In this document: positions 1 to 12,265 of the stretch, piece after piece | Position numbering within the stretch: the first letter of the stretch is position 1 | Layout: each line of letters begins with the position of its first letter | Source of the DNA: an uncultured Pelagibacteraceae bacterium | GTDB taxonomy: Bacteria > Pseudomonadota > Alphaproteobacteria > Pelagibacterales > Pelagibacteraceae | Reading direction: 5' to 3' | Assembly: GCA_902562645.1 (NCBI GenBank) | Contig: CACETY010000003.1 | Span: 81,569-117,394, forward strand | Length of the DNA stretch: 35,826 nucleotides | Notes under the pieces: generated by a model | What the model was told of the DNA's origin: nothing | The model's database searches: none | The model's input: only the letters and a program-made list of their open reading frames with translations | Position numbers and translations under genes: made by a program

Positions 1-377
<377 letters not shown>

Positions 378-417
378 ATCGATTACTATTTTTTTGGCAT
401 AAATTACCCAATTTATT

Positions 418-445
418 TTGCAATCTGAGCGTGAGCATGTATGAT
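418..445 (+). promoter_or_regulatory. Candidate sigma-70 promoter for leuA-mre operon
   Basis: TTGCAA (418-423) and TATGAT (440-445) are separated by 16 bases and would place a transcript start about 15 bases before the leuA ATG. In the same place AGCAT (434-438) and ATGCT (450-454) could form a weak interrupted hairpin. The match is by eye only. In DNA this AT-rich such pairs arise often by chance, so read-through from ilvC remains equally possible. Confidence 0.3.
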
Positions 446-466
446 ACTTATGCTTAAAATAATAAA

Positions 467-3090
<2,624 letters not shown>

Positions 3091-3095
3091 TTAAA

Positions 3096-3938
3096 ATGTC
3101 TAGAGAGATGGGCAGAGACGATTTCATTATATCTGCCCGTTCTGTCTTTTTAAATAAAGGGAATAGACAAAAATTTTCTTTATTAACTCTTATTATAATA
3201 TCAATAGTTATTCTCTCTTTGGAGTACTTTAAATCTGGTCCTGTAAACCAGATAAGGATGATTACTAAAGATATTATAATAAAATCTTCATATGTTGCTT
3301 CTGTTCCTTTTAAATCAATTTCAAATACATATTCCACAGTAATCAATCACTTCAATATGTATGATGAATATGAAAAATTAAAAAAAGCAGAAATAAAAAA
3401 ACAAAACTTAATTTTAGAAAATAATTTTTTTAAAGAAGAAAACCAAATATTAAAAAAACTTATAAATGAAAAAAATCTTTATAATGATGAATTTTATATT
3501 ACTAAAGTATTATTAGATCAAGAAAGTCCATATTTAAGATCATTGCTAATAAATAAAGGTTTTAAACATGGAATAAAATTAGGCGCTGCGGTTAGAAGTG
3601 GCTCTTTCTTTATAGGAAAGATAGTAGACTCAAACTATCTCACTTCAAGAATATTACTCATAAGTGATTTAAATAGTAAAATTCCTGTTATAATTGAGCC
3701 TGGTTCTATAAGTGCAATTTTATCAGGTACTGGAAATAATGAATTAGGCGAAATTGAATATTTGCCTGAAAATAATAAGATTGAAGAAGGTAGTATAGTT
3801 TATACGTCTGGATCAGATGGAGTAATTTCATCAGGCATACCTATTGGAAAAATTATTGTGGAAAACAATCTGATTAAAGTAGATTACTTTACAGATTTTA
3901 CCCAAATTAATTTTGTGAAGGTTTATTACAAAAAGTGA
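3096..3938 (+). CDS. mreC: Rod shape-determining protein MreC
   Basis: Periplasmic scaffold linking MreB filaments to PBP2 and RodA. A single membrane anchor spans about residues 27-43 after a basic cytoplasmic N-terminus. A lysine/glutamate-rich coiled coil follows at about 88-125, then the beta-rich C-terminal domain with LRSLLINKGFKHGI and the final segment before FVKVYYKK. Length (280 aa) is typical. It starts 5 bases after mreB, and its TGA overlaps the GTG start of mreD (GTGA), indicating translational coupling. Confidence 0.93.
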   Translation: MSREMGRDDFIISARSVFLNKGNRQKFSLLTLIIISIVILSLEYFKSGPVNQIRMITKDIIIKSSYVASVPFKSISNTYSTVINHFNMYDEYEKLKKAEIKKQNLILENNFFKEENQILKKLINEKNLYNDEFYITKVLLDQESPYLRSLLINKGFKHGIKLGAAVRSGSFFIGKIVDSNYLTSRILLISDLNSKIPVIIEPGSISAILSGTGNNELGEIEYLPENNKIEEGSIVYTSGSDGVISSGIPIGKIIVENNLIKVDYFTDFTQINFVKVYYKK

Positions 3939-4462
3939 GCATTATAAATAAAAGATATTCAAAGTTTCTAGCAATCTTTCCAGTCTTAATTTTATTCATA
4001 TCTGTACTTTCAAATTCAAAATATAATTTTATTTATGATGAAAATTTTTTAAGTTTAAAAATAAGTTATCTAATAGTTTTTTTTTGGAGTTTAAAAAGAC
4101 CTGAATATTTTGGATATGGATTTATTTTTTTAGCAGGTATATTGAATGATGTAATTCAAAATAATCCTTTAGGAATTTCCTCAATTGAGTATTTATCAAT
4201 TTGTGTGTTAACAGCATTTGTTAGAAGGAGGATAATATTACAAAATTTAATTTATGATTGGGTATTTTTTTTAATTTCAATTTTAATTGTAGGATCGATT
4301 AATTATATTATACTAGTATACATATTTAACATTCCAATCGTATATAACGGCTTGTTATTAGGATTATTTGCAACATTTCTAATTTATCCTGTACTTGCTA
4401 AAATACTAAGTTGGATTGATAATATTCTTCAAGAAAGTATCTATGATAAAAAGAACCAGTAA
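3935..4462 (+). CDS. mreD: Rod shape-determining protein MreD
   Basis: Small, very hydrophobic inner-membrane protein of the elongasome with about five predicted helices across 175 residues. Sequence conservation in MreD is low, so the call rests on size, hydrophobicity, the conserved segment with GILNDVIQNNPLGISS (about residues 68-83), and its position between mreC and mrdA. The start is GTG at 3935, overlapping the mreC stop; no ATG lies nearby in frame. The 3' end overlaps the mrdA start by 20 bases. Confidence 0.85.
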   Translation: MSIINKRYSKFLAIFPVLILFISVLSNSKYNFIYDENFLSLKISYLIVFFWSLKRPEYFGYGFIFLAGILNDVIQNNPLGISSIEYLSICVLTAFVRRRIILQNLIYDWVFFLISILIVGSINYIILVYIFNIPIVYNGLLLGLFATFLIYPVLAKILSWIDNILQESIYDKKNQ

Positions 4463-6386
4463 TTTAGATAAAAATAAAACTATTAATAGAAGACTTTTTA
4501 TTCTTGGGTCAGCAAAAGTTGGACTATTAGGATTAATAACTTCAAGATTATATAACCTTCAGATATCTGAAAAAACAAAATATGAAACTTTGTCTGATAA
4601 TAATAGATTTAGAGAATGGAAGACACCACCAAAAAGGGGTGTAATTACGGACTTTTATAATAATATAATTGCAGACAATAAAAGAGTTTATCAAGTGTAT
4701 CTGTCTTTAGATGAAACAAAAGATTTTAATAGCTCAATATTTAAATTAAAAAATATAATTGGTTTAACTAATGATGAATTAAGTAAAATTTATGAAAAAA
4801 AACAAAAAATTAAACCTTGGGATTCTATCTTGATATCTGAAAATTTATCTTGGGAAAAATTTTCAAAATTAAATCTATATCTACACGAAATTGAAGGAGC
4901 TAAACCGGTTTTATCTACTTCTAGATATTACCCTTATTCAAATGATCTAGTTCATATAATTGGTTACGTCGGAGAGGCGAGCGCAGATGATATCACGAAG
5001 AATAAAAAAATTGAGCAAAATTTTGTACCTGGCTTAAAAGTTGGAAAAATTGGGATTGAAAATTCAACCGACCAAATATTAATTGGAAATTATGGTATAA
5101 AAAGATTTGAAGTAAACTCCTCGGGAAAAAAAATTAGAGAAATCAGTTATAAAAAGGAAACTCAAGGAAAAAACCTTAGAACAACTATTGATATAGAGGT
5201 TCAAAGACTGGCGCAAAAACTTCTTGATAATAAAGCAGGCTCTATTTGTGCTATGGATATTTTCAGTGGTGAAATAATTGCACTTGCATCATCGCCAACT
5301 TATGATCCAAACAAATTTACATATGGCATTAACAAAAAAGATTGGAATGCAATTAAAAACAACAAACTAAGACCTTTGGTTAATAAATCAATAGCAGGCC
5401 TATACTCTCCAGGATCTACTATAAAACCTTTAGTAGCTCTCGCGGCTTTAGAATATGGTATTATAAATCCAAAACTAAAAGTTAAATGTAAGGGACATGA
5501 CCATCCATACGAATTATATGGACAAAAATATCATTGTTGGAAAAAAGATGGACATGGAATAATGAGTTTAAGAAATGCAATTAAACAATCATGTGATATT
5601 TATTTCTATGAAGTAGCAAGATTGCTAGGAGTTGATAAATTATCAATTATAGCAAAAAGATATGGCCTTGGCTCGAAAGTATTAGAAAATATATTCCCAG
5701 AGGAAAAAAAGGGACTTGTCCCGTCGACAAAATGGAAAAAACAAGCTCTTGAACAATCTTGGTATCTTGGAGAGACTGTAATAACAGGAATAGGCCAAGG
5801 TTATATACAAACAACCCCTTTGCAGCTTTGTTTGATGACCGCTCAATTAGCAAATGGTGGATTTAAAATAAAACCAAACATAATTTATAATAATAATTTT
5901 AATTACGAAGAAATTTTATCAAAGATACAATCTGAGAAAAATAAACCTATCGAAGCAAACATATTACAAGAAAGAGATATAAATCTTTATGAAAAATTAT
6001 ATAAAAATTCTAAAAATATAAAAATTGTTCTTGATGCAATGTATGGATCAACAAATGAGCAATTTGGAACATCATTCAGATCAAGACATAAAGAAAAAAA
6101 ATATAGATATGCTGGAAAAACTGGAACTTCCCAGGTAAGAAGAATTACAGAAAAGGACAGAGAACTAGATTTAGATACATCTGAAATTGAGTACAAAAAC
6201 AGAGATCATGCATTATTCGTAGCATTTGCCCCTTATGATAAACCAAAATATGCAATAAGTGTTTTAGTTGAACATGGTGGATCTGGAAGTAAAGCCGCAG
6301 CACCTTTGGCCAACAAATTGATAAAAAAAATAATTGATAGAGACAAAGATAGAGAAATCAAAAGAAAGGAGCTTAAGATTATCTAA
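4443..6386 (+). CDS. mrdA: Penicillin-binding protein 2 (peptidoglycan D,D-transpeptidase)
   Basis: Class B transpeptidase that cross-links peptidoglycan during lateral wall growth, working with the RodA glycosyltransferase. It has a short cytoplasmic tail, one membrane helix (about residues 18-36), a pedestal domain containing PPKRGVITD, and a C-terminal transpeptidase domain. The catalytic motifs are intact: SxxK at S325-K328 (PGSTIKP), SxD at S383-D385 (SCD), and KTG at 559-561. From ATG 4443 the protein is 647 aa, normal for PBP2. A TTG at 4416 is in frame, but the ATG gives the expected N-terminus. It overlaps mreD by 20 bases, and its TAA shares an A with the rodA ATG. Confidence 0.95.
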   Translation: MIKRTSNLDKNKTINRRLFILGSAKVGLLGLITSRLYNLQISEKTKYETLSDNNRFREWKTPPKRGVITDFYNNIIADNKRVYQVYLSLDETKDFNSSIFKLKNIIGLTNDELSKIYEKKQKIKPWDSILISENLSWEKFSKLNLYLHEIEGAKPVLSTSRYYPYSNDLVHIIGYVGEASADDITKNKKIEQNFVPGLKVGKIGIENSTDQILIGNYGIKRFEVNSSGKKIREISYKKETQGKNLRTTIDIEVQRLAQKLLDNKAGSICAMDIFSGEIIALASSPTYDPNKFTYGINKKDWNAIKNNKLRPLVNKSIAGLYSPGSTIKPLVALAALEYGIINPKLKVKCKGHDHPYELYGQKYHCWKKDGHGIMSLRNAIKQSCDIYFYEVARLLGVDKLSIIAKRYGLGSKVLENIFPEEKKGLVPSTKWKKQALEQSWYLGETVITGIGQGYIQTTPLQLCLMTAQLANGGFKIKPNIIYNNNFNYEEILSKIQSEKNKPIEANILQERDINLYEKLYKNSKNIKIVLDAMYGSTNEQFGTSFRSRHKEKKYRYAGKTGTSQVRRITEKDRELDLDTSEIEYKNRDHALFVAFAPYDKPKYAISVLVEHGGSGSKAAAPLANKLIKKIIDRDKDREIKRKELKII

Positions 6387-7513
6387 TGATATCCTCGTCT
6401 TTAAACTCCTCAAATTACTCTTTTTTCGACAAACTAAAATCTGTTGATTATTTTTTAATTTTATTAGTTTTATTAATTGGAGCTATTAGTGTTTTTTCAA
6501 TTTATTCAACAGAAAGTGGACATTTTTCTTTTTATACAAAAAACCATTTAATAAGATTAGTTTTTTTTTTTTTATTATTCTTAGCCTTGTCATTTGTAAG
6601 AGTTTCAACTTGGTACAGGCAGGCATATACATTTTATTTATTAGGACTTTTACTTTTATTGTTAGTTATTTTTTTTGGAATTTCAGCTTCAGGTTCTAAA
6701 CGTTGGATTAATTTAATTGTATTTAATCTTCAACCATCAGAGCTTATGAAAATTGCAGTAATTGTTAGTTTTGCAAGATATTACCATAGGATTCAAACTG
6801 CAGATATCGAAAGTTATAAATATTTGCTTCAACCTATAATACTTTTGTTAATACCTTGTTATTTAGTCATTACCCAACCTGATTTAGGAACAGCTATTTT
6901 AATAGCAGGTAGTGGAATAGCTATTATTTGGTTGGCAGGGTTAAATATTAAATATTTTATTTATTCAGGACTAATAGCTCTTGTCTCTATGCCATTTATA
7001 ATTTCAATTTTAAAACCATATCAGAAATCAAGAATTTTGACTTTTTTCAATCCTGAAAGAGATCCTTTAGGTGCAGGTTATCAGATTATTCAATCTAAGA
7101 TAGCCATAGGATCCGGCGGGATGTATGGAAAAGGATTTTTAAAAGGTACTCAAAGTTATCTAGAGTTTTTGCCTGAAAAGCACACAGATTTCATATTCAC
7201 TCTTTTCTCAGAGGAATTTGGATTTCTTGGGTCTATATTGCTTATATTTTTATATGCTTTATTGATTTACAGAATTATCAAAATAGGATTTTCTTGCAGA
7301 AGTTTTTTTGCAAAACTTTACTGTTTTGGCTTTTCATCAGCTCTTTTCTTATATGTATTCGTTAATATAGCTATGGTTGTAGGATTACTTCCAATTGTAG
7401 GTGCGCCATTACCAATTATGTCTTATGGAGGTTCATCAATGCTATCTATTATGATTGGGTTAAGCATTGTTATGAGTTGTAAAATTTACAGCAAGGAAAT
7501 AGTATCAAATTAA
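6386..7513 (+). CDS. rodA: Peptidoglycan glycosyltransferase RodA (SEDS family)
   Basis: Integral membrane glycan polymerase that pairs with PBP2. About ten transmembrane helices cover 375 residues. SEDS hallmarks are visible: QPDLGTA near residue 165, FLPEKHTDFIF in the large periplasmic loop, EEFGFLG, and the C-terminal GAPLPIMSYGGSS. The start ATG shares a base with the mrdA stop (TAATG). Oddity: bases 6561-6573 are 13 consecutive T residues coding for V-F-F-F-L, a site prone to slippage or base-calling error, although the frame reads through intact here. This is the last gene of the mre operon. Confidence 0.95.
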   Translation: MISSSLNSSNYSFFDKLKSVDYFLILLVLLIGAISVFSIYSTESGHFSFYTKNHLIRLVFFFLLFLALSFVRVSTWYRQAYTFYLLGLLLLLLVIFFGISASGSKRWINLIVFNLQPSELMKIAVIVSFARYYHRIQTADIESYKYLLQPIILLLIPCYLVITQPDLGTAILIAGSGIAIIWLAGLNIKYFIYSGLIALVSMPFIISILKPYQKSRILTFFNPERDPLGAGYQIIQSKIAIGSGGMYGKGFLKGTQSYLEFLPEKHTDFIFTLFSEEFGFLGSILLIFLYALLIYRIIKIGFSCRSFFAKLYCFGFSSALFLYVFVNIAMVVGLLPIVGAPLPIMSYGGSSMLSIMIGLSIVMSCKIYSKEIVSN

Positions 7514-7555
7514 ACTTATTACATATTATTATATCAGCCGCGATCAAATATCATA

Positions 7556-7561
7556 TATAAT
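7556..7561 (+). promoter_or_regulatory. Candidate -10 element before the DadA-like gene
   Basis: A perfect TATAAT lies about 28 bases before the ATG at 7590, inside the 76-base gap after rodA. No convincing -35 element is present at 16-18 bases upstream, and the surroundings are almost pure A/T, so chance is a serious alternative. The gap otherwise holds nothing I recognise. Confidence 0.25.
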
Positions 7562-7589
7562 TAAATATAACTCCATCTATATTTCTAAT

Positions 7590-8831
7590 ATGCCTAAAAA
7601 AAATTTAAAAATTGGAATCGTTGGTGCAGGCATTCAAGGAGTTTGCAATGCTCTCTTTCTTCAAAAAAAAGGGTACCAAGTAATACTATTTGACAGAGAT
7701 GAACCTGGTAATGCTGCATCTTATGGAAATGCAGGACACTTCTCACCTTACGCTTCAGTTCCATTAAACAGACCAGACATTTTATCTGATGTGCCAGCAA
7801 TGTTAATGAGTTCAAGAGGACCCCTTGCTTTAAAATGGAACTATGTACCAAAAATGATCCCATGGTTTTCAAGATTCATGGTTAACTGTACAAAAGATAA
7901 AATGATGCATACTGCTAAATATATGCATCAAATTTTAGACCAATCATTAATTGCCTATGATGAATTATTTGATGAAATAGATCTAGAAGGTTTGGTAGAA
8001 AGTAATGGAATACTTTATATTTGGAATGAAAAAAACTTAAAAAGTAGAGAGTTAGAAATCAAAATTAGAGATGAACTAGGCGTAAAACAAAAAATTGTAA
8101 ATAAGAAAGAAATACATGATTTAGAACCAAACTTAAAACCTATTTACTCAGGTGGAGTATTTTATGATTATGCAAGACATGCAAGAAATCCAAAAAAAAT
8201 TCTAGTAAAATTATTTGAAAATTTTGTAAAAAAAGGTGGAAAATTTCTTAAACTAAATATTCAAAATGTTAATTTTGATGAAGGTAAACCAGTGTTAAGA
8301 TCTGAAACACAAAGATTTGTATTTGATAAATTAGTAATAGCTTGTGGAGCATTTTCAAAAAGACTTACAGATAAATTACATGAAAAAATTCCTCTAGATA
8401 CTGAGAGAGGATATCACGTTCATTTCAAAGATTTTGATCATTTAATTTCTAGACCAGTCGTGAACTCAAATAGAGGCTTCGGAATGTCTCCAATGGACCA
8501 AGGATTAAGAGTAGTTGGCACAGTTGAGTTTGGTGGTTTAGAAAACACACTTTCAAAAAATAGAATTAAAAATTTAATTTTAAATGCAAAAGAAATGCTA
8601 GATGGATTACCAGAACATAAAGATGAGTGGCTAGGTTTTAGGCCTACTTTACCAGATTTTTTGCCAGTAATTGGACCATCAAAAAATTATGAAAATGTAT
8701 ACTATTCATTTGGTCATCACCATTTAGGATGGACTTTGGGTGCAATATCTGGAAAAATAGTTTCAGGGATGATTGCAAATGAGAATACCAATATGGATTT
8801 AAAACCATATAGTTCAGTTAGATTTGCATAG
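7590..8831 (+). CDS. DadA-like FAD-dependent D-amino acid dehydrogenase/oxidoreductase
   Basis: A member of the DAO/DadA flavoprotein family (413 aa; E. coli DadA is about 430). The N-terminal Rossmann motif GAGIQG is at residues 12-17, followed by an acidic residue ending beta-2 (FDRDE). SYGNAGHFSPYA is the typical segment after the FAD site. The C-terminus carries WLGFRPTLPDFLPVIG and HHHLGWTLG, which close the FAD-binding domain. Family members oxidatively deaminate D-amino acids to 2-oxo acids and pass electrons to the respiratory chain. Glycine, sarcosine and hydroxyproline oxidases share the fold, so the substrate is uncertain. The next gene, a 2-oxo-acid oxidoreductase, could consume its product. 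Confidence 0.8.
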   Translation: MPKKNLKIGIVGAGIQGVCNALFLQKKGYQVILFDRDEPGNAASYGNAGHFSPYASVPLNRPDILSDVPAMLMSSRGPLALKWNYVPKMIPWFSRFMVNCTKDKMMHTAKYMHQILDQSLIAYDELFDEIDLEGLVESNGILYIWNEKNLKSRELEIKIRDELGVKQKIVNKKEIHDLEPNLKPIYSGGVFYDYARHARNPKKILVKLFENFVKKGGKFLKLNIQNVNFDEGKPVLRSETQRFVFDKLVIACGAFSKRLTDKLHEKIPLDTERGYHVHFKDFDHLISRPVVNSNRGFGMSPMDQGLRVVGTVEFGGLENTLSKNRIKNLILNAKEMLDGLPEHKDEWLGFRPTLPDFLPVIGPSKNYENVYYSFGHHHLGWTLGAISGKIVSGMIANENTNMDLKPYSSVRFA

Positions 8832-8845
8832 TAAAGTTATATAGT

Positions 8846-11800
8846 GTGGATATTAAACTTGAGGATAAATATAAATTAATTGAAGGTACTAGATTCTTAA
8901 CTGGTGCCCAAGCATTGGTTAGAGTTCCTATCGTTCAGGCTAGAAGAGATAAAAAAAAAGATCTAAACACTGCGTGCTATATTTCTGGTTACAGAGGCTC
9001 ACCGCTTGGTGGTTATGATCAACAAATAATAAAAAATAAAAAATATTTGAATGAAAATAATATTTTCTTTCAACCTGGAATTAATGAGGAACTTGCTGCA
9101 ACTTCTTTATGGGGTACACAACAAGTTAATCTTAGAAAAAAAGATAAATATGATGGTGTATTTGGCATTTGGTATGGTAAAGGGCCAGGCGTCGATAGAG
9201 CAGGAGATGCTTTAAAGCATGTAAACTTAGCAGGAACCTCGAAGTTTGGTGGTGTTATAGCTCTTATGGGAGATGATCACATCTGCGAGTCATCTACAAC
9301 TTCACACCAAAGTGAATTTGCGATGATCGATGCAATGATACCTTTTTTAAACCCAAGTGGTGTTCAAGAAATATTAGATTATGGGATCATAGGAATTGAA
9401 TTATCTAGAAAAAGTGGTTGTTGGGTTGGTATTAAGTGTGTTCATGACAATGTCAGTTCTGGCGCAACAGTAGATTTAGATGAAAACAGAGTTGTTCTTA
9501 AAGATATTTCTGATGAAAATTATCCATCTGATGGATTAAATATCAGATTGAAAGATACAGCTCAAGAAAAAGAATATCGTTTGCATTACCATAAATTAAA
9601 ATACGTTAAAGAATATTGTAAATTAAATAATTTAAATAAATTAATTTTTGAATCGGAAAAACCTAGAATTGGAATAATTAGTACAGGAAAATCTTTCTTA
9701 GACACCAAGCTAGGACTTGAAAAAATAGGAATAAACAAAGAAGTGGCAAATAAAATAGGAATTAAATTTCTTAAAATTGCTATGCCATGGCCATTAGAAG
9801 AAACAGTAATTGAAAAATTTGCAGAAAATTTGGATAAGATCATTGTAGTTGAGGAAAAAAGATCAATTATTGAGACACAAGTAAAAGAAATTTTATTTAA
9901 TAAAAACCTAAAAGTAAAAGTAATTGGAAAAAAAGATGAGAATAGTAACGATCTTTTTATTTCGTCTGGAGCTTTAGACCCGGGAGAGATTGGCTTAAAA
10001 ATTTATGAAAAAATAAAATATCTAAAATTACCTGAGGATGTGACTAATTTTGCAATGCAATTGAAATCTTTAACTAAGTCAACTAATTCAAATATTTCTT
10101 TAAAAAGAATCCCACATTTTTGTTCAGGTTGCCCTCATAATACCTCTACCAGAATTCCTGAGGGAAGTAGAGCAATAACTGGTATTAGTTGTGCTTATCT
10201 AGTCGAACATATGGAAAGAGATAACGAGGGTTTTTCACAAATGGGATCTGAGGGAGCTACTTGGGTAGGAGAGTCAGTTTTTAGTAATACTGACCATGTT
10301 TTTCAAAATATGGGAGATGGAACTTATATTCACTCCGGAATTCTCTCAATTAGACATGCGGTTGCAGCAAAAACTAAAATGACATTTAAGATATTATATA
10401 ATGATGCTGTCGCCTTAACTGGTGGACAAGCATTAGATGGCTTACCAACTGTTGCTCAAATGTCTAAACAGCTTGAAGCTGAAGGAGTTAAAGAAATAGC
10501 AATAATTACAGACGAAATTAAAAAGTATGATGACACTGGAGGTTTTGCCAAAAATTCAAAAGTTTATGATAGAAAGAATATTATAGATGTTCAAATTGAA
10601 TTAAGCAAAATTAATGGAACGACTGTCATAATTTATGATCAGACTTGTGCAGCTGAAAAAAGAAGAAGAAGAAAAAAAGGTATTTTAGAAGAGCCCAAGA
10701 AAAAAATATTCATAAATAAGGACCTATGTGAAGGATGTGGAGATTGTGGAGTACAATCAAATTGTGTTTCAATTGCTCCTGTTGAAACTGAGTTTGGAAG
10801 AAAAAGACAAATTGATCAATCATCATGCAATAAAGATTACACATGTGTGGATGGATTTTGTCCAAGCTTTGTAAGTCTTGAGGGAGAGATAAGAATTAAA
10901 AAAAATTATGATGAAAATCTTATAAATAAAATAAATTCAAAAATCGAAGAGCCAATACTACCTGAAATAAATAAATCTTATGGAATAATGATTGCTGGTA
11001 TAGGTGGAACTGGCGTTGTTACTATTGGAGCAGTGCTTGCAACAGCTGCCCAAATAGATGGTAGAGGATCTGGTGTTCTTGATATGACTGGACTAGCCCA
11101 AAAAGGTGGAGCTGTTAAAAGCTTTTTAAGAATTTTTGAAAAACCAGAGGATGTTGGGGCAATTAGATTATCCTACGGGGATACAAACTTACTCTTAGGA
11201 TTTGATCTACTAGTATCAAATGATTTAGAAATAATAAAAACTTTGGATAAAAAAATTTCAAAACTAATAATTAATACAGATGAAGTAATGCCAGGAGATT
11301 TTACGCGTGATAAAGATTTTTATTTACCATTCGAGGAAATGCGAAACAATTTAATTAATATTGCAGGATTAGAGAATATTAAATTTATATCATCAAATAA
11401 AATTACATCTAAGATCTTAGGAAATTCAATATTATCGAATATGTTTAATGTTGGGGTTGCATATCAATCAGGCCTGATACCAATTTCAGCTTCATCAATT
11501 GAAAAAGCAATTGAATTAAACGGCGCTAGTGTCAAAGATAATATCGATGCCTTCCGATTTGGTCGACATTATGAAAATTTAAAAGAAGAAGTAATTAATG
11601 TAGTTAAAGATGAACCAGAAATATTAGAGGGATTTGAAGCGAAATATCAGAATAGATTTAAATTTTTAGAAGACTATCAAAATAAAAAATATGCTCAAAA
11701 TTATGAAGAATTGGTGAGTTATGCAAAAAAAGTTGATAAAGAAGTTGGAAACGGAAGTCAATTTTCCACAGCAGTATTAAAAAATTACTTTAAATTAATG

Positions 11801-12265
11801 GCTTACAAAGATGAATATGAAGTATCAAGATTAATGACAAATAAAAAATTCTCAGATGATATAAATAAAAACTTTGAGGGTAACTTTAGTTACAACTTTT
11901 ATTTAGCTCCACCAATCTTCAGTAAAAAAAGTAAAGTAGATGGTAAATTACTAAAGATTAAATTTGGTGGATGGTTGTTTAATGTATTTAAATTAATCTC
12001 AAAATTTAAATTTTTAAGAGGTACAAAATTTGATCCATTTGGTTATTTAAATGAAAGAAAAAAAGAGAGAGAATTAATTAGAGATTACAAACAAACTATC
12101 GTTGATATTGGATCAAAAATAAATAAATCAAACTATGAAACAGCTGTCAAAATAGCATCAATACCTGATCAAATAAGAGGCTTTGGACACGTCAAAGAAA
12201 AGAATATAAAAGAAGCTATAAATAATAGAACAGATTTACTTAATTCTTTTCATGAAAACTCTTAG
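8846..12265 (+). CDS. Indolepyruvate ferredoxin oxidoreductase, fused alpha-gamma form
   Basis: A very large (1139 aa) single-chain 2-oxo-acid:ferredoxin oxidoreductase that converts aryl or branched 2-oxo acids to acyl-CoA, CO2 and reduced carrier. The N-terminus has the pyrimidine-type domain (SGYRGSPLGG). The ThDP domain follows, with HFCSGCPHNTSTRIPEGS and NMGDGTYIHSG. A cysteine-rich insert at about 628-684 (CEGCGDCG, CVDGFCPS) should carry iron-sulfur clusters. The gamma domain begins near 715 (GIGGTGVV), and the C-terminal part resembles the domain always found in this fused type. The start is GTG 8846 and matches the family N-terminus. Such enzymes occur in aerobic alphaproteobacteria. 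Its last 14 bases overlap the next gene. Confidence 0.92.
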   Translation: MDIKLEDKYKLIEGTRFLTGAQALVRVPIVQARRDKKKDLNTACYISGYRGSPLGGYDQQIIKNKKYLNENNIFFQPGINEELAATSLWGTQQVNLRKKDKYDGVFGIWYGKGPGVDRAGDALKHVNLAGTSKFGGVIALMGDDHICESSTTSHQSEFAMIDAMIPFLNPSGVQEILDYGIIGIELSRKSGCWVGIKCVHDNVSSGATVDLDENRVVLKDISDENYPSDGLNIRLKDTAQEKEYRLHYHKLKYVKEYCKLNNLNKLIFESEKPRIGIISTGKSFLDTKLGLEKIGINKEVANKIGIKFLKIAMPWPLEETVIEKFAENLDKIIVVEEKRSIIETQVKEILFNKNLKVKVIGKKDENSNDLFISSGALDPGEIGLKIYEKIKYLKLPEDVTNFAMQLKSLTKSTNSNISLKRIPHFCSGCPHNTSTRIPEGSRAITGISCAYLVEHMERDNEGFSQMGSEGATWVGESVFSNTDHVFQNMGDGTYIHSGILSIRHAVAAKTKMTFKILYNDAVALTGGQALDGLPTVAQMSKQLEAEGVKEIAIITDEIKKYDDTGGFAKNSKVYDRKNIIDVQIELSKINGTTVIIYDQTCAAEKRRRRKKGILEEPKKKIFINKDLCEGCGDCGVQSNCVSIAPVETEFGRKRQIDQSSCNKDYTCVDGFCPSFVSLEGEIRIKKNYDENLINKINSKIEEPILPEINKSYGIMIAGIGGTGVVTIGAVLATAAQIDGRGSGVLDMTGLAQKGGAVKSFLRIFEKPEDVGAIRLSYGDTNLLLGFDLLVSNDLEIIKTLDKKISKLIINTDEVMPGDFTRDKDFYLPFEEMRNNLINIAGLENIKFISSNKITSKILGNSILSNMFNVGVAYQSGLIPISASSIEKAIELNGASVKDNIDAFRFGRHYENLKEEVINVVKDEPEILEGFEAKYQNRFKFLEDYQNKKYAQNYEELVSYAKKVDKEVGNGSQFSTAVLKNYFKLMAYKDEYEVSRLMTNKKFSDDINKNFEGNFSYNFYLAPPIFSKKSKVDGKLLKIKFGGWLFNVFKLISKFKFLRGTKFDPFGYLNERKKERELIRDYKQTIVDIGSKINKSNYETAVKIASIPDQIRGFGHVKEKNIKEAINNRTDLLNSFHENS

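Noticed and set aside
437-457. Six-codon frame before leuA as an attenuation leader peptide
   Set aside because: It has no leucine, valine or isoleucine codons and no terminator follows it before leuA.
4416-4442. Upstream TTG start for mrdA
   Set aside because: It would add nine hydrophobic residues inside mreD; ATG 4443 gives the normal PBP2 N-terminus.
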